Made by a program: the position numbers and the translations under genes. The notes beneath the pieces were generated by a model. The model was not told the origin of the DNA, did not search any database, and was given only the letters and a program-made list of their open reading frames with translations. From the NCBI GenBank assembly GCA_026646885.1, contig JAPKHK010000005.1:62001-126000 (forward strand): DNA of 64,000 nucleotides, read 5' to 3'. This DNA is from Casimicrobiaceae bacterium. Its GTDB lineage: Bacteria; Pseudomonadota; Gammaproteobacteria; Burkholderiales; Casimicrobiaceae. Positions within the stretch are counted from its first letter, which is position 1. Every line of letters begins with the position of its first letter. Positions 8,935-18,213 of this stretch are shown piece after piece.

Positions 8935-9930
8935 CTAGATATTCGTGAGGCTCGTGATCGCGCCCACGTTGGGATTGGAGTTGCCTGCCACGGTGTTATC
9001 TCCAGTCGATTGCACGACGCCACTTCCGGTGTTATAGATCCCATGGGCGTTGTGGGTGATTTTGTTGCCGGAGATGATCAGCCTTGCCTCGTTGCTCGCC
9101 GAAAGACCGGTAACCCCATGGCTCAGGTTGTCGCTGATGAGATTGTTGCTCGCGCTGGCGATCACTTTGCTGCCAGCCGAATCGACCATGGTGAGACCGA
9201 AGGAGTTTTTCGCCACCACCGAATCGGTGAGGGCGAAATCGATCACTCCTTGGCTGGTGGCGGTGAGGAAGACGCCTGAATGTCCGTTGCCCGATGCTTC
9301 CGAGCGAGTTACCACGGTTCCGATCGGAGTGACATCGGCTTCGACGGCGATGCCGTGCGTAGCATTTTCGAGTAGGCGGCTACCGGAAACGAGCGCCGAC
9401 TTGCCCGCCAAGAATCGCGCACCGTAGCTGTTTCCACGCAATAGCGAGTCGAGAACGCGCACCAGGGCGTCGCTGCTGACCAGAAGCCCTGATCCACCAC
9501 TGAAATTGGTGATGACGCAATTCTGCACGACGAGGCTGTTGCCGGCGGACATGTTGATGCCGTTCCCGGTACCCCCGATGCGGTTGATGTTCAGCCCCCG
9601 CAATACGACGTGGATACCGGGTGTGGCGATGGTGATGCCATCGCCGGAGAAGACGCTGATGCAGGCGTAAACGCCTTCCGGCGCGATGACGTTCACCGAC
9701 TTGTCGATCGTTACCGGCCCATAACCGCCGGAATCCTGGACAATGATCTCACCGCCGGAATCGGTGACCGTCAGGGCCGCCGCGAATCCCCGACAGGGGA
9801 CGGTGTTGGAACAATGGCTGGCGGTGTTGGCATCGTTCCCGCTGGTCGAAACGAAAGTGCGCTGGGCGGCGCTCGCCGAAAAGGCGGCAACCAACGAAAG
9901 CAGAAATACGGCAATGGACGAACGCAACAT
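8935..9930 (-). CDS. Exported right-handed beta-helix protein, paralogue 6 (first of the run)
   Basis: 331 residues from the ATG at 9930, preceded by an AGGAGGCTC ribosome site. The signal peptide ends near SASA-AQRTFVS. The conserved module carries HCSNTVPCRGF in place of NCS. The middle coils are unlike those of its neighbours. As the promoter-proximal member it may head a polycistronic run toward paralogue 1 (all six on one strand, gaps 91-209 bp). The next 400 bp upstream contain the decayed seventh copy and an A/T-rich stretch near 10,010-10,030 that could hold a promoter. Confidence 0.75.
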   Translation of the reverse strand: MLRSSIAVFLLSLVAAFSASAAQRTFVSTSGNDANTASHCSNTVPCRGFAAALTVTDSGGEIIVQDSGGYGPVTIDKSVNVIAPEGVYACISVFSGDGITIATPGIHVVLRGLNINRIGGTGNGINMSAGNSLVVQNCVITNFSGGSGLLVSSDALVRVLDSLLRGNSYGARFLAGKSALVSGSRLLENATHGIAVEADVTPIGTVVTRSEASGNGHSGVFLTATSQGVIDFALTDSVVAKNSFGLTMVDSAGSKVIASASNNLISDNLSHGVTGLSASNEARLIISGNKITHNAHGIYNTGSGVVQSTGDNTVAGNSNPNVGAITSLTNI

Positions 9931-10314
9931 AGAGCCTCCTGGACGATGCCTGCTTGGATCTATTGCAGGCTGGCCAGGCGACAGCGATTTGCGTGCCAAA
10001 GACTTTTATGTTCTTTTTTTCAATACGTTATCGACCCATTCCTAGGTGAACGCAAGTATCTGCGTGTTGGCACGCGCCAACAAACATTCCGAGAGCCGGC
10101 GTAACTCTCTGTTTACGCGCACATAGACACTGTTGCCAAACACCGGCAATGCCAGTCAAATCGCGTCGGCATGCCGGTGGCCTGGCAAAGGCTCGATACG
10201 GCTGTGTCGCGCACGTCGGCATTCGCTGTCCGATGCCCGCGAAGTGCTTGGTTCCCCCCTTTTTGAAGCGAGCTGCCGCCAGCCGCTCGTTTCCTGCCCT
10301 GCGTCGCGCCACTG

Positions 10315-10520
10315 CATGGCAAAAAGGGCAATCGTTCCGAATGAACCGAGGCCATTCTCTTGCAAGCTGTCATTGCCGGCCGACTTGATCGTGGCTGAGC
10401 CGTTGTGCATGCCCGTGCCATTACACGTGATAACAAAGGTGCGCTGGCCCCCCAAACGGGCGCGGTGGTTGCAGTCGCGAACAAATGACCGAGCATGTGC
10501 GGACGAATCGATTGCAGCAT
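10315..10520 (-). pseudogene. Decayed seventh beta-helix paralogue
   Basis: The ATG at 10520 begins a signal-peptide-like stretch (MLQSIRPHMLGHLFATATTA, ending near WG). After a frameshift the family start GQRTFV appears, and it joins directly to the family's last coil (NGSATIKSAGNDSLQENGLG, then GTIALFA). The roughly 250-300 residues between these ends are deleted and the usual stop codon is gone. This marks loss by deletion within the tandem array. Its signal peptide and tail most resemble paralogue 2. Confidence 0.7.
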
Positions 10521-10929
10521 CTTTGCCCCCTCACCATTCTTGTGTTTGTTGAAGCCGGCCGGCATTCGGCGGGTGTGTTGGACCAGTAGTTCTTGGCCCA
10601 GAGGGAGTGACGAGTATTTCCTTTCTCGTCCGAGCGAGACCGCCTTTCTGGCCGCGATTCGAGCCGCAGGCGGCCCGTTCGCGAGCGCTCCCCAAGCCGG
10701 GCTCCCGAAGGACATGGCCCCTGCGGGTCCATGCTGTCGTCATGAAGCGACGCACCCTATTGACGTGCAATCAACAAGTTGCCTTAGAAGCATGGTGATC
10801 TGTCGGGTTTAGGCGACACAAGCACCTCGGATGCAAACTCACTTTCATCAGGAGAAGCAAAGAGCTAATGACATTGGCATGGCTCTTGCGTCCGTGTGAA
10901 CGACATGAACTCAGGAGAAGGGTCGGGAG
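10521..10929. other. Intergenic region with no recognisable gene
   Basis: 409 bp between the decayed beta-helix copy (minus strand) and the DUF1800 gene (plus strand). Overlapping short open frames exist on both strands but none resembles a known family or has a good ribosome site. The divergent neighbours imply that at least the DUF1800 promoter lies here. Confidence 0.4.
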
Positions 10930-13107
10930 ATGAAGAATTGGAGCCGCCACCCGCTGAACGATCGCTGGCGGGATCTTGCCACCGTGTTGCTCATTGCGCT
11001 GAGTCTGGCGTGCTTGGTGCTGGGGTTGAACGCGCATGCCGCAGGAACACCCGCCTATCGCTTCTACAACGCGGCGCGCGGCACCCATTTCTACACCACC
11101 AGCGAAGCCGAGCGCGACTCGCTACTTCGTGGCGGCTCGCCATTCCAGTATGAGGGTGCAGCTTTCGCCGCGCCTGGGGAGGATGAGCAGGACGCCGTCC
11201 CCATCTATCGCTTCTGGCGCGGCGACAGCGGCAGCCATTTCTATGCTGCGTCTTCCGACGAAAGGGACTTTGCCCGCGGGCTCGCCGGTTACGCCTACGA
11301 AGGCGTGGCTTTCGCCGCCTTTACTTCAGCTGCCGCAGGTCGCATCGCCGTGTACCGCATGTACAACCGCGCCACCGGCGCTCATTTTTACACCGCGCTG
11401 GCGTCCGAGCGCGATTGGGTGTTGGGCACTTTTCCCGCTTATGTCGACGAAGGCATCGCCTTTTACGCCTATCCAGCCACTGGCGTGCCGCCTTTGGCCT
11501 CCGCCGCCTATGACGCCTTTCGGCTGCTCAACCAGGCGAGCTTCGGCCCCACCCCGTCGAGCGTGGAACGGGTCCGCGCTCTCGGGGCCACCCAGTGGAT
11601 CGAAGAACAGTTCACTCAGCCGCTCTCCGGCTATCCTGACAGCAAGTACACGCACCTTTCTTTGGACGACTCGCCTACCTGCACCTTCAACGCCGATTCG
11701 AAGAGCGAGGAGTACCGCTGCGCACTCCAGCAGCTCACGCTCCTGCAAGTGCAAGCCGACTTCTTCGCCAACGCCCTAGGCTCCTCGGATCAGTTGCGCC
11801 AGCGCGTGGCCTGGGCGCTCTCGCAGCTCATCGTCGTCTCGGGCATGAAAGATCCGGATATGGAGACCGCGCATGTCATGGCGCGCTTTCACAATATTCT
11901 CTTCGAGGAGGCCTTCGGCAACTTCGAGCGACTGCTCTATCGGGTAGCTATTTCACCGCAGATGGGGCATTACCTCGACTGGGTGAATAATGACCGCCCC
12001 GACCCCGCGACCGGTCGTAGCGCCAACGAGAACTTCGCCCGGGAGATCATGCAGCTCTTCACCATCGGCACGGCGGAACTCAAAGCCGACGGTACTCCCA
12101 TACTCGATGCCCAGGGAATACCCGTTCCCACCTATACCCAAGCAGACATCAAGGCACTGGCCCGGGTCTTCACCGGATGGACCTACCCCCCCGGCGGCAA
12201 GCGCGGCACCAAGATCGACAAGCCGGGCACCGCGTCCCGTTTTCAACACAATCGGCGGCATTACGTCGGCGACATGGTCACTTACCCCGACGGCCACGAC
12301 GGCGACGCCAAGCTGCTCTTTGGCGCGGTGAACTTCCCCTCGGGCCAGAGCGCGCAGGCGGATTTCGCACAGGCCATCCGCACCTTGTTTCTGCACCCCA
12401 ACGTCGGGCCGTATCTCGGGCAGCACCTCATCCGCCAGCTGGTCACCAGCAATCCCAGTTCGGCGTATGTAGCAAGGGTGAGCGCCGCTTTCAACGATAA
12501 CGGCCAGGGTCAGCGCGGCGATATGAAAGCGGTGATCCGCGCCGTGCTGCTCGATCCGGAAGCGCGCGCCGATCCGCGCCTTAGCACCCAGACCGGTTTG
12601 CTCAAGGAGCCGGTACAACTGGTCACCAATCTGCTGCGCGCCCTCGAAGCGAGGAGCGACGGCATTTACGTGAGCAAATGGCCGAGGCGTATGGGCCAGC
12701 ACGTCTATTACTCGCCCTCGGTGTTCAATTATTACCCCGCGGGCTTCGCCCTGCCGGGCACGACGCTCAAGGCACCCCAATTTGGCATACACAACGCCAA
12801 TACCGTGCTGGCGCGCGAGGGCTTCATCTATGACCTCGTCTACAACGGCGGCTTGTCGCCTTATTCCAAGTTTCCCGAGGCGATTGGCACGAAGTGGGAC
12901 ATCGAACCCTGGAAGGCGCTTGCCGCCAACCCGGTAGAACTTGTCGCCCGCATCGATGAGCGCCTATTCGGCGGGGTCATGGAGCCGGCAATGCGCGACA
13001 CGCTCCTCGAAGCGATCAATGCCGTGCCGGCCAACAAACCCGACAAGCGCGTGAAGATGGCGCTCTACCTTGCCGCGAACTCCTATCTTTACCAGACGAG
13101 CCGCTGA
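10930..13107 (+). CDS. Exported DUF1800 protein with three N-terminal DUF5648-like repeats
   Basis: 725 residues. A signal peptide or anchor at 17-38 (ends NAHA-AG) is followed by three repeats of about 45 residues with the pattern YRxYNxxxGxHFYTxxxxERD (near 43, 93 and 140), the DUF5648 signature found in secreted proteins and thought to bind carbohydrate. The DUF1800 domain starts near DAFRLLNQASFGPTPSSVERV (about 195) and continues through ENFAREIMQLFTIGT, ARVFTGWTYP and QLVTNLLRALEARSD. The biochemical role of DUF1800 is unknown; it is almost always paired with DUF1501, as here, where the next gene starts one base after this stop. The repeat-DUF1800 fusion is unusual. Confidence 0.85.
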   Translation: MKNWSRHPLNDRWRDLATVLLIALSLACLVLGLNAHAAGTPAYRFYNAARGTHFYTTSEAERDSLLRGGSPFQYEGAAFAAPGEDEQDAVPIYRFWRGDSGSHFYAASSDERDFARGLAGYAYEGVAFAAFTSAAAGRIAVYRMYNRATGAHFYTALASERDWVLGTFPAYVDEGIAFYAYPATGVPPLASAAYDAFRLLNQASFGPTPSSVERVRALGATQWIEEQFTQPLSGYPDSKYTHLSLDDSPTCTFNADSKSEEYRCALQQLTLLQVQADFFANALGSSDQLRQRVAWALSQLIVVSGMKDPDMETAHVMARFHNILFEEAFGNFERLLYRVAISPQMGHYLDWVNNDRPDPATGRSANENFAREIMQLFTIGTAELKADGTPILDAQGIPVPTYTQADIKALARVFTGWTYPPGGKRGTKIDKPGTASRFQHNRRHYVGDMVTYPDGHDGDAKLLFGAVNFPSGQSAQADFAQAIRTLFLHPNVGPYLGQHLIRQLVTSNPSSAYVARVSAAFNDNGQGQRGDMKAVIRAVLLDPEARADPRLSTQTGLLKEPVQLVTNLLRALEARSDGIYVSKWPRRMGQHVYYSPSVFNYYPAGFALPGTTLKAPQFGIHNANTVLAREGFIYDLVYNGGLSPYSKFPEAIGTKWDIEPWKALAANPVELVARIDERLFGGVMEPAMRDTLLEAINAVPANKPDKRVKMALYLAANSYLYQTSR

Positions 13108-13108
13108 C

Positions 13109-14467
13109 ATGACGCAGAATCGACGCGAATTTCTTCAAAGAGCCGGGGCCCTGGGCGCGTTGGGCCTCGCGCAAACGCTCACTCGTGGCGGCGTTCCCGC
13201 CGCCTTGGCGCAGGCCACGGGCAGCTATCGCGCCCTGGTCTGCGTTTTTTTGTTTGGCGGCAACGACTGCAACAACACCATCGTTTCGCTTGACGACTAT
13301 GCCTCGTACGCCGCCGTGCGCACTGGCGCTTCCGGCGTGGCCATAGGACGCGACACCTTCCTGCCCATCACCAACGGCGACGGCAAGCGCTATGGCCTGC
13401 ACCCCGCGCTCGGTCCGCTGCACGAGCTCTACGGGCAAGGCAAGATGGCCCCGCTTTTCAACGTCGGCGCCTTGCTTGCACCGATCACGCGGGCGCAATT
13501 CCGGGCCGGCCAGTCCGTGCCCCAGAACCTCTTCTCCCACTCCGACCAACAGCTTGTTCACCAAGGCAACATCCCTGGAGCCGAAGTGGCTAGCGGCTGG
13601 GGCGGACGCATGGCCGATCGACTTCCCAATGCCAGCGGCGGCTTGATTCCGACGGCGCTTTCCTTCGACGACAATGCCCTGTTCGTCATGGGAAAAACGA
13701 GCGTGCCCCTGGCCGTGTCCGGCGAAGGAGGCTTGGCACTTTCCGCGGAAACCAGCTCCAGCATCGGAGCGGCGCGCTACCAGGCGCTGCGCAAGATTCT
13801 CGCTCTCGACGGAGGCAACCTGATCACCGCCAAGGCCTCGTCGATCATGAACCGCGCCCTCGAATCGGCCGAAGCCCTGAGCGCAGCGGTGAGCGCGAGC
13901 ACGCCGGCCATCGACACCGCCTTCGAGGGCGTCGGCTCGGGCCTGGCGAGCCAGCTCGAAGGCGTGGCGCGCATGATTGCCGGACGCAATGCCTTGGGCG
14001 TGAGCCACCAGTGCTTCTTCTGCGGCCTGGGCGGCTTCGACACCCATTCTGAGCAGTTGGGCTTTCACAATGGCCGGCTCGAAGAAGTCGCGGAGGCCTT
14101 GCGCGCGTTCTACAACGCCACCGTCGCCCTGGGCGTGGCTGATCAAGTGACCACTTTCACGCTCTCCGAGTTTGGGCGCACGTTCCGCTCCCGTTCCAAC
14201 AGCGGCACCGACCACGCATGGGGAGGGCACCAATTCATCGTCGGCGGCGCAGTCAATGGCGGTCAGTGCTTTGGCCGCTACCCGACCCTGATTTGTGGCG
14301 GTCCGGACGATGCCGCCGACGATGGGGTGTGGATTCCCACCACTTCGCTGGAGCAATACGGCGCCACATTGGCGACTTGGTTCGGTGTGGGTGCGGGAGA
14401 CATCGATTATGTCTTTCCCAATCTGGCAAGTTTTGCGCAGGCGAATTTGGGCTTCATGCGCAGCTGA
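13109..14467 (+). CDS. DUF1501 family Tat-exported protein
   Basis: 452 residues starting at the ATG one base after the DUF1800 stop, indicating translational coupling. The N-terminus NRREFLQRAGALGALGLAQT is a twin-arginine signal, consistent with export of a folded metal-binding protein. DUF1501 belongs to the alkaline-phosphatase/sulfatase-like superfamily; visible family hallmarks are VCVFLFGGNDCNNTIV, NLFSHSDQQ, GLGGFDTHSEQ, FTLSEFGRTFRSRSNSGTDHAWGGHQFIVGG. Enzyme activity of the family has not been settled. Together with the upstream gene it probably acts on an envelope or extracellular substrate (inference). Confidence 0.88.
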   Translation: MTQNRREFLQRAGALGALGLAQTLTRGGVPAALAQATGSYRALVCVFLFGGNDCNNTIVSLDDYASYAAVRTGASGVAIGRDTFLPITNGDGKRYGLHPALGPLHELYGQGKMAPLFNVGALLAPITRAQFRAGQSVPQNLFSHSDQQLVHQGNIPGAEVASGWGGRMADRLPNASGGLIPTALSFDDNALFVMGKTSVPLAVSGEGGLALSAETSSSIGAARYQALRKILALDGGNLITAKASSIMNRALESAEALSAAVSASTPAIDTAFEGVGSGLASQLEGVARMIAGRNALGVSHQCFFCGLGGFDTHSEQLGFHNGRLEEVAEALRAFYNATVALGVADQVTTFTLSEFGRTFRSRSNSGTDHAWGGHQFIVGGAVNGGQCFGRYPTLICGGPDDAADDGVWIPTTSLEQYGATLATWFGVGAGDIDYVFPNLASFAQANLGFMRS

Positions 14468-14598
14468 TTCTTGCAGCGCATCAAGCCCAGTCGCGTCATG
14501 GGAACCTTGGCGTAACCGCATGGTCTTGAAGTAGCAACTGCCTGTGCACTATCATCAGTGCGAGATCAACAACCCCAGAACGGCCACGGAGGACTCCC

Positions 14599-14793
14599 AT
14601 GATCGCAATTGACCAGCTGACGCGCGCCGAGAAGCTCGAACTGGCGCAGACCCTTTGGCGCGAGCTGAGCGCGGATTCTTGCGGCAGCGAGTGTGATTTC
14701 GCGCCCTGGCATGGCGCCGCGCTGGACGAGGCTATGCAAGTGCCTGATTATCGCGAAATCGACTTCAGCACGCGAAAGACCGCGTCCGCTTAG
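14599..14793 (+). CDS. Small addiction-module antitoxin-like protein, no partner toxin
   Basis: 64 residues with GGAGG upstream. The sequence LTRAEKLELAQTLWRELS matches the core of the 'addiction module protein' antitoxins (TIGR02574-like), which usually precede a RelE/ParE toxin. No toxin gene follows: the next 75 bp lead into the end of the convergent efflux operon. It may be an orphan or remnant antitoxin. The C-terminal part, rich in acidic and aromatic residues, is not typical. Confidence 0.5.
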   Translation: MIAIDQLTRAEKLELAQTLWRELSADSCGSECDFAPWHGAALDEAMQVPDYREIDFSTRKTASA

Positions 14794-14868
14794 AATTCGT
14801 GCCAAGGTCGCTGGGCTCGGCTTGCGGCCTCGCGCGTACCGGTCCGGGGCCCAGAAATCGCGGCGCGC

Positions 14869-16092
14869 TCACTCGTAGCGCAAGGCTTCAACGGGCTTCA
14901 TCGAGGCGGCCTTGCGCGCCGGATAGAAGCCAAAGAAAATGCCGATCGCGGCAGAAAAGCCAAAAGCCACGCCAGCCGCCGCGAGCGTAACCTCAACGGT
15001 CATGCTAGCCAACTCGGCAGCGACCCAGGCACCGCCCACACCGATCGCCAGGCCGACCAGCCCGCCCACCAGGCAGATCATCAACGCCTCGGCGAGGAAC
15101 TGCCAGAGAATATCGCGGCGGCGCGCGCCTAGCGCCATGCGTATGCCGATCTCCCGGGTGCGTTCAGTCACCGAGACCAGCATGATGTTCATGATGCCGA
15201 TGCCCCCCACCAGGAGCGACACCGAGGCAATGGCACCGAGCATGAGCGACATCGCGCGCGCGGCGACCGCGGCGGTTTCGGCGACCGCGGACATGTTGCG
15301 AATGCTGAAGTCGTCGTCCTGGCCCTCGCGGATACGATGGCGCACACGCAAAAGTTGGGTCATCTCCGCCTCGGCTTCGCTCAAGGCTTGCTCGGAAACC
15401 GCCTGCACCATGATCATCCGCACACTGCCAGGAAAAGGCGTGCGAATGAGCTGCTGACGGGCCGTGGTAAGGGGCACGAAAACAGTGTCGTCTTGGTCGC
15501 GTCCGTCGAGGTTCTGTCCCTTCCTGGCAAGGACTCCGATGACCGTGAAGGGGCTGTTGCGAATGCGCAGCGTCTTGCCGATCGGGCTTTCCTCGGGAAA
15601 GAGGTTCTCCGCCACGGTCTGGCCGATCACCGCCACGCGGGAGGCCGAGCGCAGGTCGGTGTCGCCGAAAAGTTCGCCTTCCTCGGTATCCCAGGCGCGC
15701 ATGGCGAAGTAACCAGGAGATGTGCCCCAAACCAGCGTACCCCAATTGGCGTTGCCATAGGCAAGCTGAAAGCCGCCGCTGATCATCGGTGCGGTTTCGC
15801 GCACCGTCGCGAGGCGGCCAATGGCGTTCGCGTCATCGGTCGTAAGCGTTTGCGCGCTGCCGGTGCCAAACCGCACGCCGCCCGAGGTAACCGCACCCGA
15901 GAGCACGATGAAGAGATTGCTGCCCATGGTCGCGATCGACTGATTCACCTTGGTCTGCGCGCCCTGACCGACGGCCATCATCAAAACCACGGCGCCGACA
16001 CCGATGACCATGCCCAGCATAGTGAGCGCGGTGCGCAGGCGATTCATGGCCATGGCACGAATGGCTTCGAGAAGGACTTGGCCTGGGCTCAT
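14869..16092 (-). CDS. MacB-type ABC transporter permease
   Basis: 407 residues. An N-terminal membrane helix (TALTMLGMVIGVGAVVLMMAV), a large periplasmic MacB_PCD domain (about 45-270), and three C-terminal helices forming the FtsX-like domain (SLLVGGIGIMNIMLVSVTERTREIGIRMALGARRRDIL is the hallmark stretch). It lacks a fused ATPase; the ATPase is the separate gene upstream, so it is a split MacB. With the adaptor at 16.9-18.1 kb it should form a tripartite, mechanotransmission-type system working with a TolC-like channel to expel peptides, macrolides or lipoproteins. No TolC gene is in the window. Confidence 0.9.
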   Translation of the reverse strand: MSPGQVLLEAIRAMAMNRLRTALTMLGMVIGVGAVVLMMAVGQGAQTKVNQSIATMGSNLFIVLSGAVTSGGVRFGTGSAQTLTTDDANAIGRLATVRETAPMISGGFQLAYGNANWGTLVWGTSPGYFAMRAWDTEEGELFGDTDLRSASRVAVIGQTVAENLFPEESPIGKTLRIRNSPFTVIGVLARKGQNLDGRDQDDTVFVPLTTARQQLIRTPFPGSVRMIMVQAVSEQALSEAEAEMTQLLRVRHRIREGQDDDFSIRNMSAVAETAAVAARAMSLMLGAIASVSLLVGGIGIMNIMLVSVTERTREIGIRMALGARRRDILWQFLAEALMICLVGGLVGLAIGVGGAWVAAELASMTVEVTLAAAGVAFGFSAAIGIFFGFYPARKAASMKPVEALRYE

Positions 16093-16192
16093 CGTCTGGC
16101 GGAGTCCTCACAGTCGCCGCGCGGTACCAAAAAGTCAGCTCGGTTCGCCGCGAGGGCGGCGCCGCTTCTTCGCCCGCACGCGTTGCCAGCGC

Positions 16193-16897
16193 TCATGCCA
16201 GCCCCCCTGCCACCGGACCGTCGTAAGTGACCAGGCCGTCCTTCAAGCGCACCAGTCGCTTGGCATGATGGGCGATGTCGGGTTCGTGCGTCACCAGAAC
16301 CACGGTGATGCCCTCGTCACGATTGAGTCGGGAAAACACCTCCATGATTTCTTCCGAAGTGCGGGTATCGAGGTTGCCGGTAGGTTCGTCGGCAAGCACC
16401 AGGGCCGGTTGGTTGACCAGCGCTCGAGCGATAGCCACGCGTTGCTGCTGTCCGCCGGAGAGCTGATTGGGCAGGCGCGTTGCGAAGTCGGCGAGGCCGG
16501 TCTGGGCCAATTTCTCGCGGGCGCGCCGCCTGGCTTCGCCACGTCCAATACCGGCATAGGCCAGAGGCAGAGCGACATTGTCTTCCGTGCTCATACGCTT
16601 CAAGAGGTTGAAACCCTGAAACACGAAGCCGATGGTGCGGTTACGTACTGCCGCCAGATCGCCGTCGCCCAGCGCGGAAACGTCGCGGCCTTCGAGTTCG
16701 TAGCTTCCGCCACTAGGGGAGTCGAGGCAACCGAGGATGTTCATCAGCGTCGACTTGCCCGATCCCGACTGACCCATGATCGCCAAGAACTCACCGCGCT
16801 CGATGGTCAAGTCGATGCCAAAGAGCACCGGCACCTCCACACCGCCCGGTGTCGCGTACTGCTTGGTAATGCCGCTGAGGCGAATGAGCGATGCCAT
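16193..16897 (-). CDS. MacB/LolD-type ABC transporter ATPase
   Basis: 234 residues from the ATG at 16897, which sits 10 bp after the adaptor's stop; the longer frame overlaps the adaptor gene and is rejected. Walker A is GQSGSGKST, signature [15 protein letters not shown], Walker [12 protein letters not shown], with the H-loop in VTHEP. It energises the permease encoded next. Order in the operon: adaptor, ATPase, permease. Confidence 0.92.
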   Translation of the reverse strand: MASLIRLSGITKQYATPGGVEVPVLFGIDLTIERGEFLAIMGQSGSGKSTLMNILGCLDSPSGGSYELEGRDVSALGDGDLAAVRNRTIGFVFQGFNLLKRMSTEDNVALPLAYAGIGRGEARRRAREKLAQTGLADFATRLPNQLSGGQQQRVAIARALVNQPALVLADEPTGNLDTRTSEEIMEVFSRLNRDEGITVVLVTHEPDIAHHAKRLVRLKDGLVTYDGPVAGGLA

Positions 16898-16907
16898 GTG
16901 GCGACGC

Positions 16908-18140
16908 TCAGAACAGGCGCATTCGGAAGTTGCCGGCGTCAGCCGTGGCACTCTTGCCGATTTCCCGCAGCACAACCTGGTCGCCGGGTTTCAGCGTTTC
17001 GTCGGTGAGTTCGACGAAGCGATTGTCGGTGATGCCGGTTTTGATTTCCACGGGCACCGCTTTCCCGTCCTCACCCAACTTGTAGACTCTGGCACCGCGC
17101 GCCGGCGTACGCACTGCGGGACTGCCGGCGTTACCGGCATTGCCATTGGCCGCCCCCGCTGACGGGCCGCGCCGCTGCTCGCCGCCCGCCTCGGCGCGAT
17201 TGGGTTTGGGTTCGTCGCTGGGCCGATAGCGCAGCGCCACCGCAGGTACGCGCAATACCTGATCCTTGCGATCCACCACCACGTTGACGTGCGCCGTCAT
17301 ACCCGGCAACAAAAGGCCGGAATCGTTCTTGACCGCGATGACCACGTTATACGTGACCACGTTCTGTTGGGTGGTCGGATTGATGCGAATCTGCCGCACT
17401 CGGCCCGTGAACTCCTGATCCGGGAAGGCGTCGACGTTGAAGCGTACCGACTGCCCCTCTTTGAGCGCACCGATGTCGGCTTCGGCAACGCTGGTGTCGA
17501 TTTGCATCTGCTCGAGATCACGGGCGATCTGAAACAAAGTGGGCGTTTGAAAGCTCGCTGCCACGGTCTGGCCGACATCGATGGATCGATTGATCACCAC
17601 GCCGGAAATCGGCGAGCGAATCACGCTGTAGTTCAAGTTGGCCTGGTCACGCTTGAGTTGCGCCTCATAGACCGCAATCTGCGCTCGCGCGCTTTCCATT
17701 TCCTTGGTTGACTGGTCGAGCACCGCGGCGGAGACGAAGCCTTTTTCCACCAATTCGCGGTTGCGCTTCAGGGTGCTTTCGGCCAGGGCCAGGGCCGCCA
17801 TCGCGTTGCGCAAGTTCGCCTCGGTCTGCTGGATCTGCGCCTTCAAGAGGACCGGGTCGAGCTCGGCGAGAATCTGTCCGGCCTTGACCGGCTGGTTGTA
17901 GTCGGTGTGCAGGCGCACCACCGTGCCGGAGATCTGTGTGCCGACATTGACCACCGTCACTGGATTGAGGGTGCCGTTGGCGTTGATGCGCTGAACGATG
18001 CTGCCCCGGTCGACAGCCGCGGTGCGATACTGCGGTTTGGCCTTCTCGACGCTGCGCTGCTTCCACCAGGCGTAGCCCCCCCCTGCCACCACTACCGCCA
18101 CAGCCAAGAGCGCCAGGCGGCCAATCAACGCTTTGTGCAT
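16908..18140 (-). CDS. MacA-like periplasmic adaptor (membrane fusion protein)
   Basis: 410 residues from the ATG at 18140. One N-terminal anchor helix (IGRLALLAVAVVVAGGGYAWW), a lipoyl/barrel-sandwich half GTQISGTVVRLHTDYNQPVKAG, an alpha-helical hairpin (about 100-165), the second lipoyl half SPISGVVINRSIDVGQTVAASF, and beta-barrel and membrane-proximal domains. A low-complexity insert rich in Gly, Ala, Asn and Arg (about 325-360) interrupts the membrane-proximal domain. It is the first gene of the three-gene efflux operon. Confidence 0.9.
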   Translation of the reverse strand: MHKALIGRLALLAVAVVVAGGGYAWWKQRSVEKAKPQYRTAAVDRGSIVQRINANGTLNPVTVVNVGTQISGTVVRLHTDYNQPVKAGQILAELDPVLLKAQIQQTEANLRNAMAALALAESTLKRNRELVEKGFVSAAVLDQSTKEMESARAQIAVYEAQLKRDQANLNYSVIRSPISGVVINRSIDVGQTVAASFQTPTLFQIARDLEQMQIDTSVAEADIGALKEGQSVRFNVDAFPDQEFTGRVRQIRINPTTQQNVVTYNVVIAVKNDSGLLLPGMTAHVNVVVDRKDQVLRVPAVALRYRPSDEPKPNRAEAGGEQRRGPSAGAANGNAGNAGSPAVRTPARGARVYKLGEDGKAVPVEIKTGITDNRFVELTDETLKPGDQVVLREIGKSATADAGNFRMRLF

Positions 18141-18213
18141 TACCTGTTGTTCCCTTCTCACGCCGCGAGATCACGGCATCTTGACGTTGCCTCGGCGCAC
18201 CCGCCTTCGCATC

